NCBI GenBank assembly: GCA_964582985.1
Contig: CAZOUM010000011.1
Location: 1 to 55,757, forward strand
From: CAZQYB01 sp964582985
GTDB lineage: Bacteria > Planctomycetota > Phycisphaerae > Sedimentisphaerales > Anaerobacaceae
DNA length: 55,757 nucleotides
Direction: 5' to 3'
The notes under the pieces were generated by a model. It did no database searches. It worked only from the letters and a program-made list of their open reading frames with translations, and was not told the DNA's origin. Below, piece after piece: positions 43,275-51,533 of this stretch; position 1 is the first letter of the stretch, and each line of letters opens with the position of its first letter. The position numbers and the translations under genes were made by a program.

Positions 43275-44882
43275 ATGCTCTATGCCAAGCTGAAGCTTAG
43301 AAAACTTGAAGGCAAGTTAGCTGACTTTTCCAACCCATTTCTTAACAGTCTTCAATCGTGCAAAGCCAGAGACTTCATCATTGCGGCAGCGCTTTTCCTG
43401 GTGGCATTCGCGGGTTATGCTTCTGTCTGTACAAAAGCTTTGTCAAACGGCGATGCGGCAGTCTATGTGCAGCAAATGAAAAACCTGAATCTCGGCGCAA
43501 GGTCGATACACATTGGATACTATTTGCTCGGTGCCGGCTTTATTCGCATCCTTCCCGGCTCTGACGACTATGCGGTCAATTTGATGAATTGTTTTCTTGG
43601 CGCTCTGACTGTGGCGCTCGTCTATTTCATAACTTTAATTATTTGCCACAAGCGCCTTGCAGCTCTTTTTTCGGGCCTTTTCCTTCTCACACACTACATT
43701 TTTTTGGAAAATTCAATATATGCCGAGGTATATACCCCGCAAATCTGCTTCCTGGTTCTGGCGCTTTTGTTATGGCTGCTGGACAGGCCCATCATTGCAG
43801 GTTTGTCGTTTGCCTTGTCTTTGCTTATTACCCCGAGCACTATATTCGCCCTGCCCCTTTTTTTCATACTTCGTCCCCGCTTGCGGCCGCTTCTTCTGTT
43901 CTGTGCGGTCATCTTAGCCATTGCCGTCGCCGCGATACTTCCCGTGTACAGGGATTATTTCTTTGGCGGCAGAGGTCTGCTGAAAGCCACCAATGTGTCA
44001 GTAGATATAGGGCGTGCCCTGCGCAAAGAAGGTGGGGAGGTGTTCTCCAGCTTGTTTTTTTGTATACCATTTGTGGTGGCCGGACTGTTGGAACTCTTTG
44101 GCCGAAAAAGGTTCCGTCCGCTTGGTATTGCATTGCTGGCCCTCTGGATTGTTAATTTGCGCTTTGGTGAAAAATTTGCTGACGTGCCTGTGCAGCTCCC
44201 CACGTATGTGTTACTTTGCTTAGTCGGCGGATTGGGAGTTCATTTGCTCTTGCGAGTCTTGAAAGGCAGGCCGTATGCCACAATACTGTCCGCCGCCTTA
44301 CTTTCGGTGCTAATGGTAATTGCGATACTAATCAAAACAACAGGAACATTAGCAGAGGTGTCGAGACTCCTGCCTAAATGGTTTTTAATAACGAGCGTAC
44401 TGTGCGCAGTATCGTGTATGCTTGTGGCGATGCTGCCCGTGTTGCGCAGAATACGCGCTCAGATTATACTTGTGGGCGCAGTGGTTTTTGCCGTTTCTAT
44501 CAATGGGTTTGTCGCATTTTCAAAAATCGCGCAGCTAAATAAATATCACAATGGATACCGGAATTCAGTGATAGAAGTGAGTAACGTCACCGGTCCGAAC
44601 TACTTTCTTATAGGTCATTGGAGCCAATATATACTTTTTGAGCACTACTTGTTCCAGGAATCATATACGCCCTATTGTGACCGCATTAACATTAGGGGGT
44701 TGAGACGTCCTGCAGGCGGGCAGAAGCAATCAGAGGCTCACAAAAAGCTAAACGAAGCTATTGCTGCTCGTCGCCAAATATTGTTATTGGGATACTATTC
44801 CGGTCTTTTCCCTGCTTTACAGCGCTTTGGTTACAAAGTAACGAGAGTAGGGTACATATATCTTGCCACACCTCTGAGGTAA
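43275..44882 (+). CDS. Polytopic membrane protein, GT-C/DUF2723-like
   Basis: A 535-residue inner-membrane protein with about 10-12 TM helices. The first extracytoplasmic loop (SNGDAAVYVQQMKNLNLGAR, then HIGYYLLGAGFIRILPGSDD and NLMNCFLGALTVALVYFI) follows the pattern of DUF2723 and PMT-type GT-C glycosyltransferases, where the loop acid is catalytic. The C-terminal 100 residues form a soluble domain (SNVTGPNYFLIGHWSQYILF). It probably transfers a sugar from a lipid carrier to protein or polysaccharide, which is inferred. AAGGAG lies 11 bases before ATG 43275, and a near-consensus promoter lies upstream. It stands alone. Confidence 0.72.
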   Translation: MLYAKLKLRKLEGKLADFSNPFLNSLQSCKARDFIIAAALFLVAFAGYASVCTKALSNGDAAVYVQQMKNLNLGARSIHIGYYLLGAGFIRILPGSDDYAVNLMNCFLGALTVALVYFITLIICHKRLAALFSGLFLLTHYIFLENSIYAEVYTPQICFLVLALLLWLLDRPIIAGLSFALSLLITPSTIFALPLFFILRPRLRPLLLFCAVILAIAVAAILPVYRDYFFGGRGLLKATNVSVDIGRALRKEGGEVFSSLFFCIPFVVAGLLELFGRKRFRPLGIALLALWIVNLRFGEKFADVPVQLPTYVLLCLVGGLGVHLLLRVLKGRPYATILSAALLSVLMVIAILIKTTGTLAEVSRLLPKWFLITSVLCAVSCMLVAMLPVLRRIRAQIILVGAVVFAVSINGFVAFSKIAQLNKYHNGYRNSVIEVSNVTGPNYFLIGHWSQYILFEHYLFQESYTPYCDRINIRGLRRPAGGQKQSEAHKKLNEAIAARRQILLLGYYSGLFPALQRFGYKVTRVGYIYLATPLR

Positions 44883-45144
44883 GATTGAGCCGGCGTCCGG
44901 GATGGCACAAAATCGCTGGCTGAGATTGCCCGGCAGGAAAATTTGCTCACTGAAAAGCGGCCACAGAATCATAAATGAGGCCTATACGTCACAGTTGCTC
45001 TACTTCACCAAAGAACAATTGCAAAACCCGCAAGAGCTGGTCTGAGAGAAAAGCCAACAGAGTGTTGCCGGCGGTTGTAGAGATAATAGCTGTCTGGCAG
45101 GAAGATTACGCTGATTTCTCGCGGCGGCAATTTTCCCGCTTTAG

Positions 45145-46101
45145 TTATTCGGTTTCGGCGGCATTTGGCTCCTGAGCCGCCGGGGTCGGCTGTGTAAATT
45201 CCGAAAGTGGCGGTTGCGAATCGAGCTGTGGCGTTGATTTGATTTCAATCGGTGGCGGGACCCTGGGCCCAGGGATTGTACTCTGCTCGGCGACATCCGG
45301 CTGTGGCAGCGGCTCTGACTCAGTATGTATGAAGTCGGCCACTTTGCCGTAATCTTCTGCACCGTGACAATTCTGCTCGTATTCAAAAATTGTTTTGCCA
45401 TAGCCCGGTGCCTCGGCAAGTTTAATGTTTGTTCGAATATGAACCGGCAGAATTTGGGCCTGTGACCAGGCACAGTTAGTTCCACGCGCGTTGCTGAGGA
45501 ATTGCTCGATATCGGTCTTTACTTCACTCGGAAGCGAGGCTCGGCTGTCAAACAAACAAAGCAAGACCCACTTGACTTTCAGCTTTGGGTTAATTCTCTT
45601 GCCAACCAGGTCGACGGTTTGCAGCAGTTTTCCAAAACCCTGCAGCGCCAGGAAATGAGGTTGCAGCGGGATTAAGACCTCTTCGACGGCGGCGAGGGCA
45701 TTGAGCGTAAGCAACCCAAGCGAAGGGGGGCAGTCAATTATCAGATAATCGAATTTGTCCTCAATCGGTTTAATTGCCTCCCGCAAAATCGTCTCCCTTC
45801 CGACTACACTTACCAGCTCGGTTTCGGCACCGACCAAATTAATGTTGGCAGGCAGCAGCCAAAGGTTTGGGCGGGCGGGCGAGATTTCTTCCTCTAATTG
45901 GGCTGACTGGGTCAGGACTCCATAGGAGCCGGCCTCGATTGTTTCCGGCTCCAGGCCGAGATGTATCGTCAGATGCGCCTGCGGGTCGAGGTCAATAACA
46001 ACCACCTTCAAACCCGTAGCGGCAAGAGCAGCGGCAGTATTAACCACTGTTGTGGTTTTGCCTACTCCACCTTTTTGGTTTAGTACCGCTATTGTTCTCA
46101 T
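45145..46101 (-). CDS. ParA-family ATPase
   Basis: A deviant-Walker ATPase of 318 residues (Soj/ParA type). The Walker A motif is LNQKGGVGKTTTVVN, followed by VVVIDLDPQAHLTIHLGLE and FDYLIIDCPPSLGLLTLNAL. Such proteins position chromosomes, plasmids or large protein assemblies. The C-terminal 60 residues are rich in Pro/Gln/Glu (PPPIEIKSTPQLDSQPP) and are not part of the fold; most ParA proteins lack this tail. No parB gene is adjacent; instead it follows nusB by 39 bases, so it may be an orphan ParA with a different cargo. Confidence 0.88.
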   Translation of the reverse strand: MRTIAVLNQKGGVGKTTTVVNTAAALAATGLKVVVIDLDPQAHLTIHLGLEPETIEAGSYGVLTQSAQLEEEISPARPNLWLLPANINLVGAETELVSVVGRETILREAIKPIEDKFDYLIIDCPPSLGLLTLNALAAVEEVLIPLQPHFLALQGFGKLLQTVDLVGKRINPKLKVKWVLLCLFDSRASLPSEVKTDIEQFLSNARGTNCAWSQAQILPVHIRTNIKLAEAPGYGKTIFEYEQNCHGAEDYGKVADFIHTESEPLPQPDVAEQSTIPGPRVPPPIEIKSTPQLDSQPPLSEFTQPTPAAQEPNAAETE

Positions 46102-46140
46102 TTCTTGTGTGGCTTGCGACCCGATTAACGAGGTAAGAAT

Positions 46141-46560
46141 CTATCTTTCCACCTTTAATTTTCTTAAAACGGCATCAAGCACACCATTGACAAACGATGG
46201 AGACTTGTCGGAGCTGAACTTCTTGGCAAGCTCGATGCCCTCATTTATTACTACCCGCGGGGGAACATCGGGACAAAATCTTAACTGATAGACAGACAAT
46301 CTCAAAATGCTTTTGTCCACAAGCGAAAGCCGGGATATTTGCCATTTTATTGTAGAATCCTCTATCAGCTCATCACACTGTGCCAGATTTTCCCACGTCC
46401 CTTTTGTCCAATCCCGCGCGAGCCTGCGTACCGAATCGTCAGACTCGTTTTCTACAAAGAACTGCCCTAAAAGCTCAAGCAGGTCCGGGCCCTGGACATC
46501 AAGCTGATACAAAGCCTGCATCGCCAGTCCTCTGGCCCTTGTTCTTCTGTCTACCTGCAT
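46141..46560 (-). CDS. nusB: Transcription antitermination factor NusB
   Basis: NusB binds the boxA sequence with NusE (S10) during transcription of rRNA operons. The all-helical protein reads RRTRARGLAMQALYQLDVQG, WENLAQCDELIEDSTIKWQI, LVDKSILRLSVYQLRFCPDV, PPRVVINEGIELAKKFSSDK and SFVNGVLDAVLRKL, all family-typical. ATG 46560 gives 139 residues, the normal length; a GTG at 46593 would add 11. Its position between ribH and a ParA gene matches the ribH-nusB order seen in many bacteria. Confidence 0.93.
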   Translation of the reverse strand: MQVDRRTRARGLAMQALYQLDVQGPDLLELLGQFFVENESDDSVRRLARDWTKGTWENLAQCDELIEDSTIKWQISRLSLVDKSILRLSVYQLRFCPDVPPRVVINEGIELAKKFSSDKSPSFVNGVLDAVLRKLKVER

Positions 46561-46615
46561 TTCTTGTTTGGTCGCTGACCTCTGGTAATTCACGATTCAC
46601 GGGATAAGCCGGCAT

Positions 46616-47080
46616 CTAAATCTGTTCCATCACGTTAGCCGTCTCCATAGCTGTCATTGCCGCGTCGGCGCCTGCATTACCCATTTTTGTGCCGGCCCTC
46701 TCAACAGCCTGCTCAAGTGTCTCGCAGGTCAGGATGCCAAATATCGTCGGTATGCCGGAATCGTAGTTGATTTGTCCAATACCACGGGCTACCTGCTGAC
46801 AGATGTAATCGTAATGGCAGGTTTGACCGCGTATGACAGCGCCGAGACATATCACAGCGGCGTACTTACCGCTTTGCGCGAGTTTCTTTGCAGCTAACGT
46901 AATTTCACAGGCCCCCGGCACCCAGACTACGCTCATCTGTTCGTCAGCGGCACCGTGACGCCGAAGACAATCTATTGCGCCTGCAAGCAGCTTAGCAGTT
47001 ATAAACTCGTTGAACCTGCTGACTACAACAGCGTAACTGCCCTTGCCGGCTGTTACCTGACCTTTCGTTTCTTTAATCAT
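46616..47080 (-). CDS. ribH: 6,7-dimethyl-8-ribityllumazine synthase
   Basis: RibH condenses the ribityl-amino-uracil with dihydroxybutanone phosphate in riboflavin synthesis and forms 60-mer shells or pentamers. The 154-residue protein has VVVSRFNEFITAKLLAGAID, VWVPGACEITLAAKKLA, GAVIRGQTCHYDYI with catalytic His89, and the C-terminal FGILTCETLEQAVERAG. No FMN riboswitch is recognisable upstream and ribAB/ribE/ribD are absent from the window. It starts the ribH-nusB-parA operon. Confidence 0.94.
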   Translation of the reverse strand: MIKETKGQVTAGKGSYAVVVSRFNEFITAKLLAGAIDCLRRHGAADEQMSVVWVPGACEITLAAKKLAQSGKYAAVICLGAVIRGQTCHYDYICQQVARGIGQINYDSGIPTIFGILTCETLEQAVERAGTKMGNAGADAAMTAMETANVMEQI

Positions 47081-47440
47081 AGTTTTACTTCTCCAAACAA
47101 CATTTGTATCTGGCAGCAGTTCGTACTTCCAACACTCTCAGTGAATACACATTATAAGACCCTCGGAGGCTGCTTTCCAGAAAAACAGCACAGCGCCAAA
47201 AGTACTTCAAATGACGCCGCTCCTGCACCGGAGGTTAACTTCTGCAATTATATGATGTTATGGCTGGGATTTCCATCATTTTTTTTCTGCGGGCCACAGC
47301 GGCTAAAGCCGGCCAAAAAACTGCTAACCGGAGGCTGCATACTGGGCGATAACGCCTTTGGGCATATGCGTCGTATGTGATGCTCTGTTCGCCGAACCGC
47401 ATACGATAATACCCAACACGATATAGAGGCGGTCTGCTAT
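47081..47440. other. 360-base divergent spacer
   Basis: Lies between ribH and the TPR gene. I see no gene, riboswitch or terminator. The repeated motif ACCGGAGG (47228 and 47322 regions) is the only recurring word noticed. Confidence 0.35.
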
Positions 47441-48838
47441 ATGGTCTTCGAAGAAGCAGGATTTGGGTGTTATTCAGAAGCCGAGCGAAAAGCTCGCACG
47501 GCTTTTAGACTTTACGAAGACGGCAAAATGCTGCAGGCTCTTGACGCGCTCGAAAAGGCTCTCGATATAAACCCGTCCAACGACTCGTGGCATTTCAATA
47601 AGGCCCTTACACTGGATACTGTGAATCGATTTGACGATGCGATAAACGAATACGAAATCGCACTGCAATTGAGCCCCGGTGATTTGGAGATATTAAACTC
47701 GCTCGCGGTCGACTATACCCGCACAGGCCAATACGACCGGGCCATCGACACTTTTGAGCAAATCCAGCAGCTTGACTCTGACTTTGAACCGTGTTATTGC
47801 AATCGCATTATTACCTACACCGAGATGGGCCAGCATGAGCTGGCTGAGCAGATGTTTTATCTTGCCCAGCAGATAAAACCGAATTGTGCTTTGTGCTACT
47901 ATAACATAGGCAACAGTCTTTTTGCACGTGGCGAGTACAAAAAAGCTATTCACTGCTGGTTAAAAACGGCTGAGCTTGAGCCGACCCATCCTCAAATAAA
48001 CCACCGACTCGCTCAGGCTTACTGGTCCGATGGTGACAGTGAGCGTGCACACGAGTATTTTCTTGCAGAGCTTCGTAATAATCCGGGTGATGTTGATATC
48101 ATTCTCGATTTTGGCCTGTTTTTGCTTGAGGTCGGGGACATTGAGTCGGCGAAAGAAAAGTTTAACAGGATACTTGAACTTAAGCCCGACTCAGGAGCCG
48201 CGTTGTTCTATCTGGGAGAAATTGCCTTTGATAACGCCGACTGTCCGCAGGCGGTAAAACTGTTTAATCAATCGCTGCAAAAAGACAATACGCTGCCGGG
48301 GCCGTATTACAGACTGGCGCAGTATGCCTTAACGCAGGGACAAAAACAAGAGGCGAGAAATTACCTCTTGGCCGAGTTGGCAATGGACCCGGAGGATTCG
48401 GATATATTGGTTTCTATGGGGTCGATGTTTCTGGCAATTGGTGAACCGGATTATGCGATACACTGCCTGCTGCGGGCTGTTGACATAGATTATGCCAGTG
48501 CAGACGGTTATTATTATCTTGGTCTTGTCAGGGCCACAAAAGGGTGTTTGGATGACGCTGCCGAGTTTTTCGAGCATGCGCTCGATATGAGGCCGAAGGA
48601 CGTTCGGATATTAAGGGACTCTGCCGTGGTTTATTTGGCAATGGGCAGGTTAGTCGACGCGAGGGAGCGAATTGAAAAGGCCAGGTCCCTGGCTGGTGAT
48701 GACCGACAGTTAAGGACGCTCGAGAACGCAATCCGACTGGCCAAAATCAGAGAGCGTATAGTAGATTCTATCCGGCAGTTGCCGCCTCGTTTTGTCTCGG
48801 ATTTTGCAAACAAAGTTCGCAAAAGCCACGGAGTATAA
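47441..48838 (+). CDS. TPR-repeat protein
   Basis: A 465-residue soluble protein made of about 11 tetratricopeptide repeats, for example ALDALEKALDINPSNDSWHF, AINEYEIALQLSPGDLEIL, YDRAIDTFEQIQQLDSDFEP and AAEFFEHALDMRPKDVRIL. There is no signal peptide or TM helix. TPR arrays are protein-binding scaffolds; the partner is unknown. Two cysteine-rich turns (PCYCN, NCALCYYN) sit in the middle repeats. ATG 47441 has no good ribosome binding site, and the true start may be the later AERKARTAFRLYEDGKML region, but no better start codon is obvious. Confidence 0.8.
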   Translation: MVFEEAGFGCYSEAERKARTAFRLYEDGKMLQALDALEKALDINPSNDSWHFNKALTLDTVNRFDDAINEYEIALQLSPGDLEILNSLAVDYTRTGQYDRAIDTFEQIQQLDSDFEPCYCNRIITYTEMGQHELAEQMFYLAQQIKPNCALCYYNIGNSLFARGEYKKAIHCWLKTAELEPTHPQINHRLAQAYWSDGDSERAHEYFLAELRNNPGDVDIILDFGLFLLEVGDIESAKEKFNRILELKPDSGAALFYLGEIAFDNADCPQAVKLFNQSLQKDNTLPGPYYRLAQYALTQGQKQEARNYLLAELAMDPEDSDILVSMGSMFLAIGEPDYAIHCLLRAVDIDYASADGYYYLGLVRATKGCLDDAAEFFEHALDMRPKDVRILRDSAVVYLAMGRLVDARERIEKARSLAGDDRQLRTLENAIRLAKIRERIVDSIRQLPPRFVSDFANKVRKSHGV

Positions 48839-48932
48839 GGGCATCTGTGCCGCTGCTGATTCTTGTACACTTCACGCTGCTAATATCTGCGATTAGTTCA
48901 CGCCGGTTTGCTGCAAATAAATAGTCGGCATC

Positions 48933-49075
48933 CGGTGGAGCCCCACGGGCATAGCCCGTGGCACCTCCATCTTCGGCGAAACCCGCCGAAGCATCCGCCT
49001 ACGCTAAAGCTTCGGCGGATACCTTTTTCGCATTCATCCACGGGTAAAACCCATGGCTTTCTGCGAAGGCGGGTA
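48933..49075. repeat. REP/BIME-like cluster of hairpins
   Basis: At least four palindromes are packed together. CCACGGGC/GCCCGTGG with a 3-base loop is at 48943-48961, with imperfect flanks GGTGGAG...CACCTCC. TTCGGCG/CGCCGAA is at 48972-48990. ATCCGCC/GGCGGAT, with further pairing inside, is at 48992-49020. CCACGGGT/ACCCATGG lies near 49038-49055. It separates the TPR gene from tRNA-Leu. Such composite arrays are typical of REP-type elements moved by RAYT transposases; no transposase gene is present. Confidence 0.6.
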
Positions 49076-49108
49076 AACCCACGTAAGAGAAAACGGTCAG
49101 GAAAAGAT

Positions 49109-49137
49109 TTGCAGGACCGGGCAAAAAGCGTTAGTCT
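49109..49137 (+). promoter_or_regulatory. Promoter of tRNA-Leu
   Basis: TTGCAG at 49109-49114, a 17-base spacer and TAGTCT at 49132-49137, ten bases before the mature tRNA 5' end. Confidence 0.55.
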
Positions 49138-49146
49138 ATTGAGTCA

Positions 49147-49231
49147 GGCCGAGTGGCGGAATGGCAGACGCTGGGGACTTAAAATCCCCTGCCCGTAACT
49201 GGGCGTGTGGGTTCGAATCCCACCTCGGCTA
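49147..49231 (+). tRNA. tRNA-Leu (anticodon TAA)
   Basis: A class II tRNA with a long variable arm (CCCG/GGGC region). The acceptor GGCCGAG pairs with CTCGGCT (one G-T pair), the discriminator is A, the anticodon stem GGGGA/TCCCC holds the loop CTTAAAA with anticodon TAA at 49180-49182, and the T stem is GTGGG/CCCAC. CCA is not encoded. Confidence 0.94.
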
Positions 49232-49291
49232 TCGTTCGTATCTCGTGAATCGCATCACAGACAACAAAAACATATTGGAGATAACTATATA

Positions 49292-50623
49292 ATGGTGGAC
49301 AAAACACCCGAACTTGCAGACGTGGAGAAACCCAATCTGTATCGTGAGACGTTCCCGTATACGGATTTTCCCAAAGTAGTCTTCGACAATCAAAAAGTTA
49401 AGTACGATATCCCTGACAAGATATGGATAACCGATACTACCTTCCGTGATGGTCAGCAGGCTCGTCCTCCTTATACGCCGGAGCAAATCCTAAAGGTTTA
49501 CGATTTATTGCATCAGATAGACGGCGGCACCGGTTTGATTCGCCAATGTGAGTTCTTCTTATATTCAAAGCGTGACAGAAAAGCGGTGGAGTTGTGCAAG
49601 GAGCGAAGTTATGAGTTTCCTGAGATAACGGGCTGGATTAGGGCGGTGCCGGCTGATTTCAAGTTAGTTTCGCAAATGGAGCTCAAAGAAACAGGTATTC
49701 TGACCTCCGCGAGCGATTATCACATATTTCTTAAGCTGCGAAAGACGCGGGCCCAGGCAATGAATAGTTATCTTGATGTCGCCAAGGCAGCACTTGATAG
49801 TGGAGTGACGCCGCGATGTCACTTCGAGGACATAACGCGGGCTGATTATGAAGGCTTTGTGCTACCTTTCGCCAGTGAGTTAATGAAGCTTGCCGAGCAA
49901 TATAATAAGCCGGTCAAAATTCGTATTTGTGATACGCTCGGTTTCGGCCTGCCGTGGCCAAGTATAAGCTTGCCGCGGAGTGTTCCGAAACTTATCTATG
50001 GTCTTCGGCAAATCGGCGTGCCGTCCGAACGGCTCGAATGGCACGGCCACAACGATTTGCACAAAGTGCAGGTAAATGCTGCAACGGCGTGGCTCTACGG
50101 TTGCAGTGCCGCTAACGGCTCCATATTCGGCGTCGGTGAGAGGACAGGCAATCCGCCTCTTGAAGGGCTGGTCGTCGAACACGCTCAATTAAAAGGCACA
50201 ACTGCAGGCGTCAACTACGCAGCGATTACTGAGCTTGCCGAGTATGCAGGGAAGGAGCTGGGCTTTAATATTCCGGACAACTATCCGCTGGTGGGCAGGA
50301 ATTTCAATGTTACCAGAGCAGGCATCCACGCCGACGGCCTGCTGAAGAATGAGGAAATATACAGCTGCTTCGACACGAACAAATTGCTGAACCGGCCTAT
50401 AAACGTTGCAATCACCGACAAGGCAGGGGCGGCAGGCATCAAGCACTGGATAGAGGCAAGATTTCAGACCGAAATTCCGAAGCATAGCCCGCGCATAGCC
50501 AAAATAAAGGACAAGATAGACGCTGAGTACGCAGCCGACAGGGTATCGGCAATATCCGATGAGGAAATGTTCGACTGGGTATGTGAGGTCTTTGGCGATG
50601 ACTTGCCGCCGTTGAGAGAATAA
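49292..50623 (+). CDS. LeuA-family acyl-CoA condensing enzyme, probable Re-citrate synthase
   Basis: A 443-residue member of the isopropylmalate/homocitrate synthase family. The metal and acetyl-CoA barrel has ITDTTFRDGQQARPPYTPEQ (48-67) and EWHGHNDLHK with the HGHND metal ligands, and ends in GERTGNPPLEGLVVE. Stretches such as IRQCEFFLYSKRDRKAVELC, SASDYHIFLKLRKTRAQAM and ATAWLYGCSAANGS recall the Re-face citrate synthase of anaerobes such as Clostridium kluyveri rather than LeuA. The C-terminal leucine regulatory domain of LeuA is missing. It would then make citrate from oxaloacetate and acetyl-CoA. TTGGAG precedes ATG 49292. The citrate call is from memory of the family and is moderate. 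Confidence 0.7.
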   Translation: MVDKTPELADVEKPNLYRETFPYTDFPKVVFDNQKVKYDIPDKIWITDTTFRDGQQARPPYTPEQILKVYDLLHQIDGGTGLIRQCEFFLYSKRDRKAVELCKERSYEFPEITGWIRAVPADFKLVSQMELKETGILTSASDYHIFLKLRKTRAQAMNSYLDVAKAALDSGVTPRCHFEDITRADYEGFVLPFASELMKLAEQYNKPVKIRICDTLGFGLPWPSISLPRSVPKLIYGLRQIGVPSERLEWHGHNDLHKVQVNAATAWLYGCSAANGSIFGVGERTGNPPLEGLVVEHAQLKGTTAGVNYAAITELAEYAGKELGFNIPDNYPLVGRNFNVTRAGIHADGLLKNEEIYSCFDTNKLLNRPINVAITDKAGAAGIKHWIEARFQTEIPKHSPRIAKIKDKIDAEYAADRVSAISDEEMFDWVCEVFGDDLPPLRE

Positions 50624-50704
50624 GTGCATATGCCTCAGCCATCTTACATCCTTGCGCCCTTTTGCCTTTATATTCCTCTGTTTTTTATGCGTTAGGCGCT
50701 GATT

Positions 50705-51463
50705 ATGTCAGATAGAAAAATAAGAGCGGTATTGTTCGACCTCGGCGAAACCTTGTTGGACTTTGGGAAAATCAACACAACTCGATTCTTTCGGCAAGGC
50801 GCTAGATTATCATACGATTTTCTCAAAAGTGCAGGACAGCCCATCGGCAAGTTCAATTACTACTGCTGGCGTAACCTGATAGCTCTGCGCATACGAGGCT
50901 GGATTTCCAATATAACGAAAAATGATTTTAATTCGTTGGTTCTGTTAAGGGGAATCGGCACAAAAAAAGGTATCAAGCTCGACAGGCAGCAGTGGCGGCA
51001 CTTTGCGTGGCTCTGGTATGAGCCCTTGAGCAAAATCAGCCGGATTGAGCCAAAAATGAAAGAGACTTTAACGACACTAAGAAAAATGGGCCTTAAGCTC
51101 GGCATCGTTTCCAACACATTCGTACACGGCAGCTCTTTGGAAAAACATCTGGAACAGCTAAGTATACTGGACTTTTTTACGGCCAAGGTTTATTCCTACG
51201 AATTTAATTTTCGCAAGCCGGACACTCGAATCTTCAAGATTGCCGCCGAGAGAATTGGCGAGACGCTGGAAAATATTATGTTCGTGGGAGACCGCATCGA
51301 TACGGACGTCAAACCTGCGGCAAAAGTAGGCATGCAGGCCGTCCTAAAGGCCGCTTACACCAATATCGGCAAAAAAATTCCAAAAGGAGTGTTGAAAATA
51401 AACCAGCTCTCCGAGCTGCCGGTACTAATAGAAAAGATCAATGCAGGGACTGTCAAAAGCTGA
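50705..51463 (+). CDS. HAD-superfamily hydrolase
   Basis: A 252-residue cytoplasmic HAD protein. Motif I is LFDLGETLLDF, with nucleophile Asp12 but glycine at the +2 position usually held by the acid/base aspartate; motif II is GIVSNT, motif III has the lysine in FNFRKPDTRIF, and motif IV is MFVGDRIDTDVKPA. The helical cap (about 25-110) is of the C1 type. The glycine at +2 is seen in some HAD subgroups and may lower phosphatase turnover. Its substrate is unknown. It follows the LeuA-like gene by about 80 bases. Confidence 0.82.
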   Translation: MSDRKIRAVLFDLGETLLDFGKINTTRFFRQGARLSYDFLKSAGQPIGKFNYYCWRNLIALRIRGWISNITKNDFNSLVLLRGIGTKKGIKLDRQQWRHFAWLWYEPLSKISRIEPKMKETLTTLRKMGLKLGIVSNTFVHGSSLEKHLEQLSILDFFTAKVYSYEFNFRKPDTRIFKIAAERIGETLENIMFVGDRIDTDVKPAAKVGMQAVLKAAYTNIGKKIPKGVLKINQLSELPVLIEKINAGTVKS

Positions 51464-51474
51464 CCACACTTCAA

Positions 51475-51510
51475 CGAAAAGAAAAGGCCGAGCTAAAGTA
51501 AGCCCGGCCT
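51475..51510 (-). terminator. Rho-independent terminator of the ECF operon
   Basis: Read on the minus strand, AGGCCGGGC and GCTCGGCCT form a 9-bp stem with one imperfect pair and a short loop, followed by the T-rich run TTTCTTTTC. It lies just beyond the stop of the gene at 51534. Confidence 0.65.
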
Positions 51511-51533
51511 CAAACCTGCGAATTCAGATACTG

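Noticed and set aside
46955..47380. A 141-codon plus-strand frame overlapping ribH
   Set aside because: It begins inside ribH on the other strand and continues into a spacer with no family resemblance.
47081..47440. An FMN riboswitch before ribH
   Set aside because: The conserved RFN-element words are not present in this spacer.
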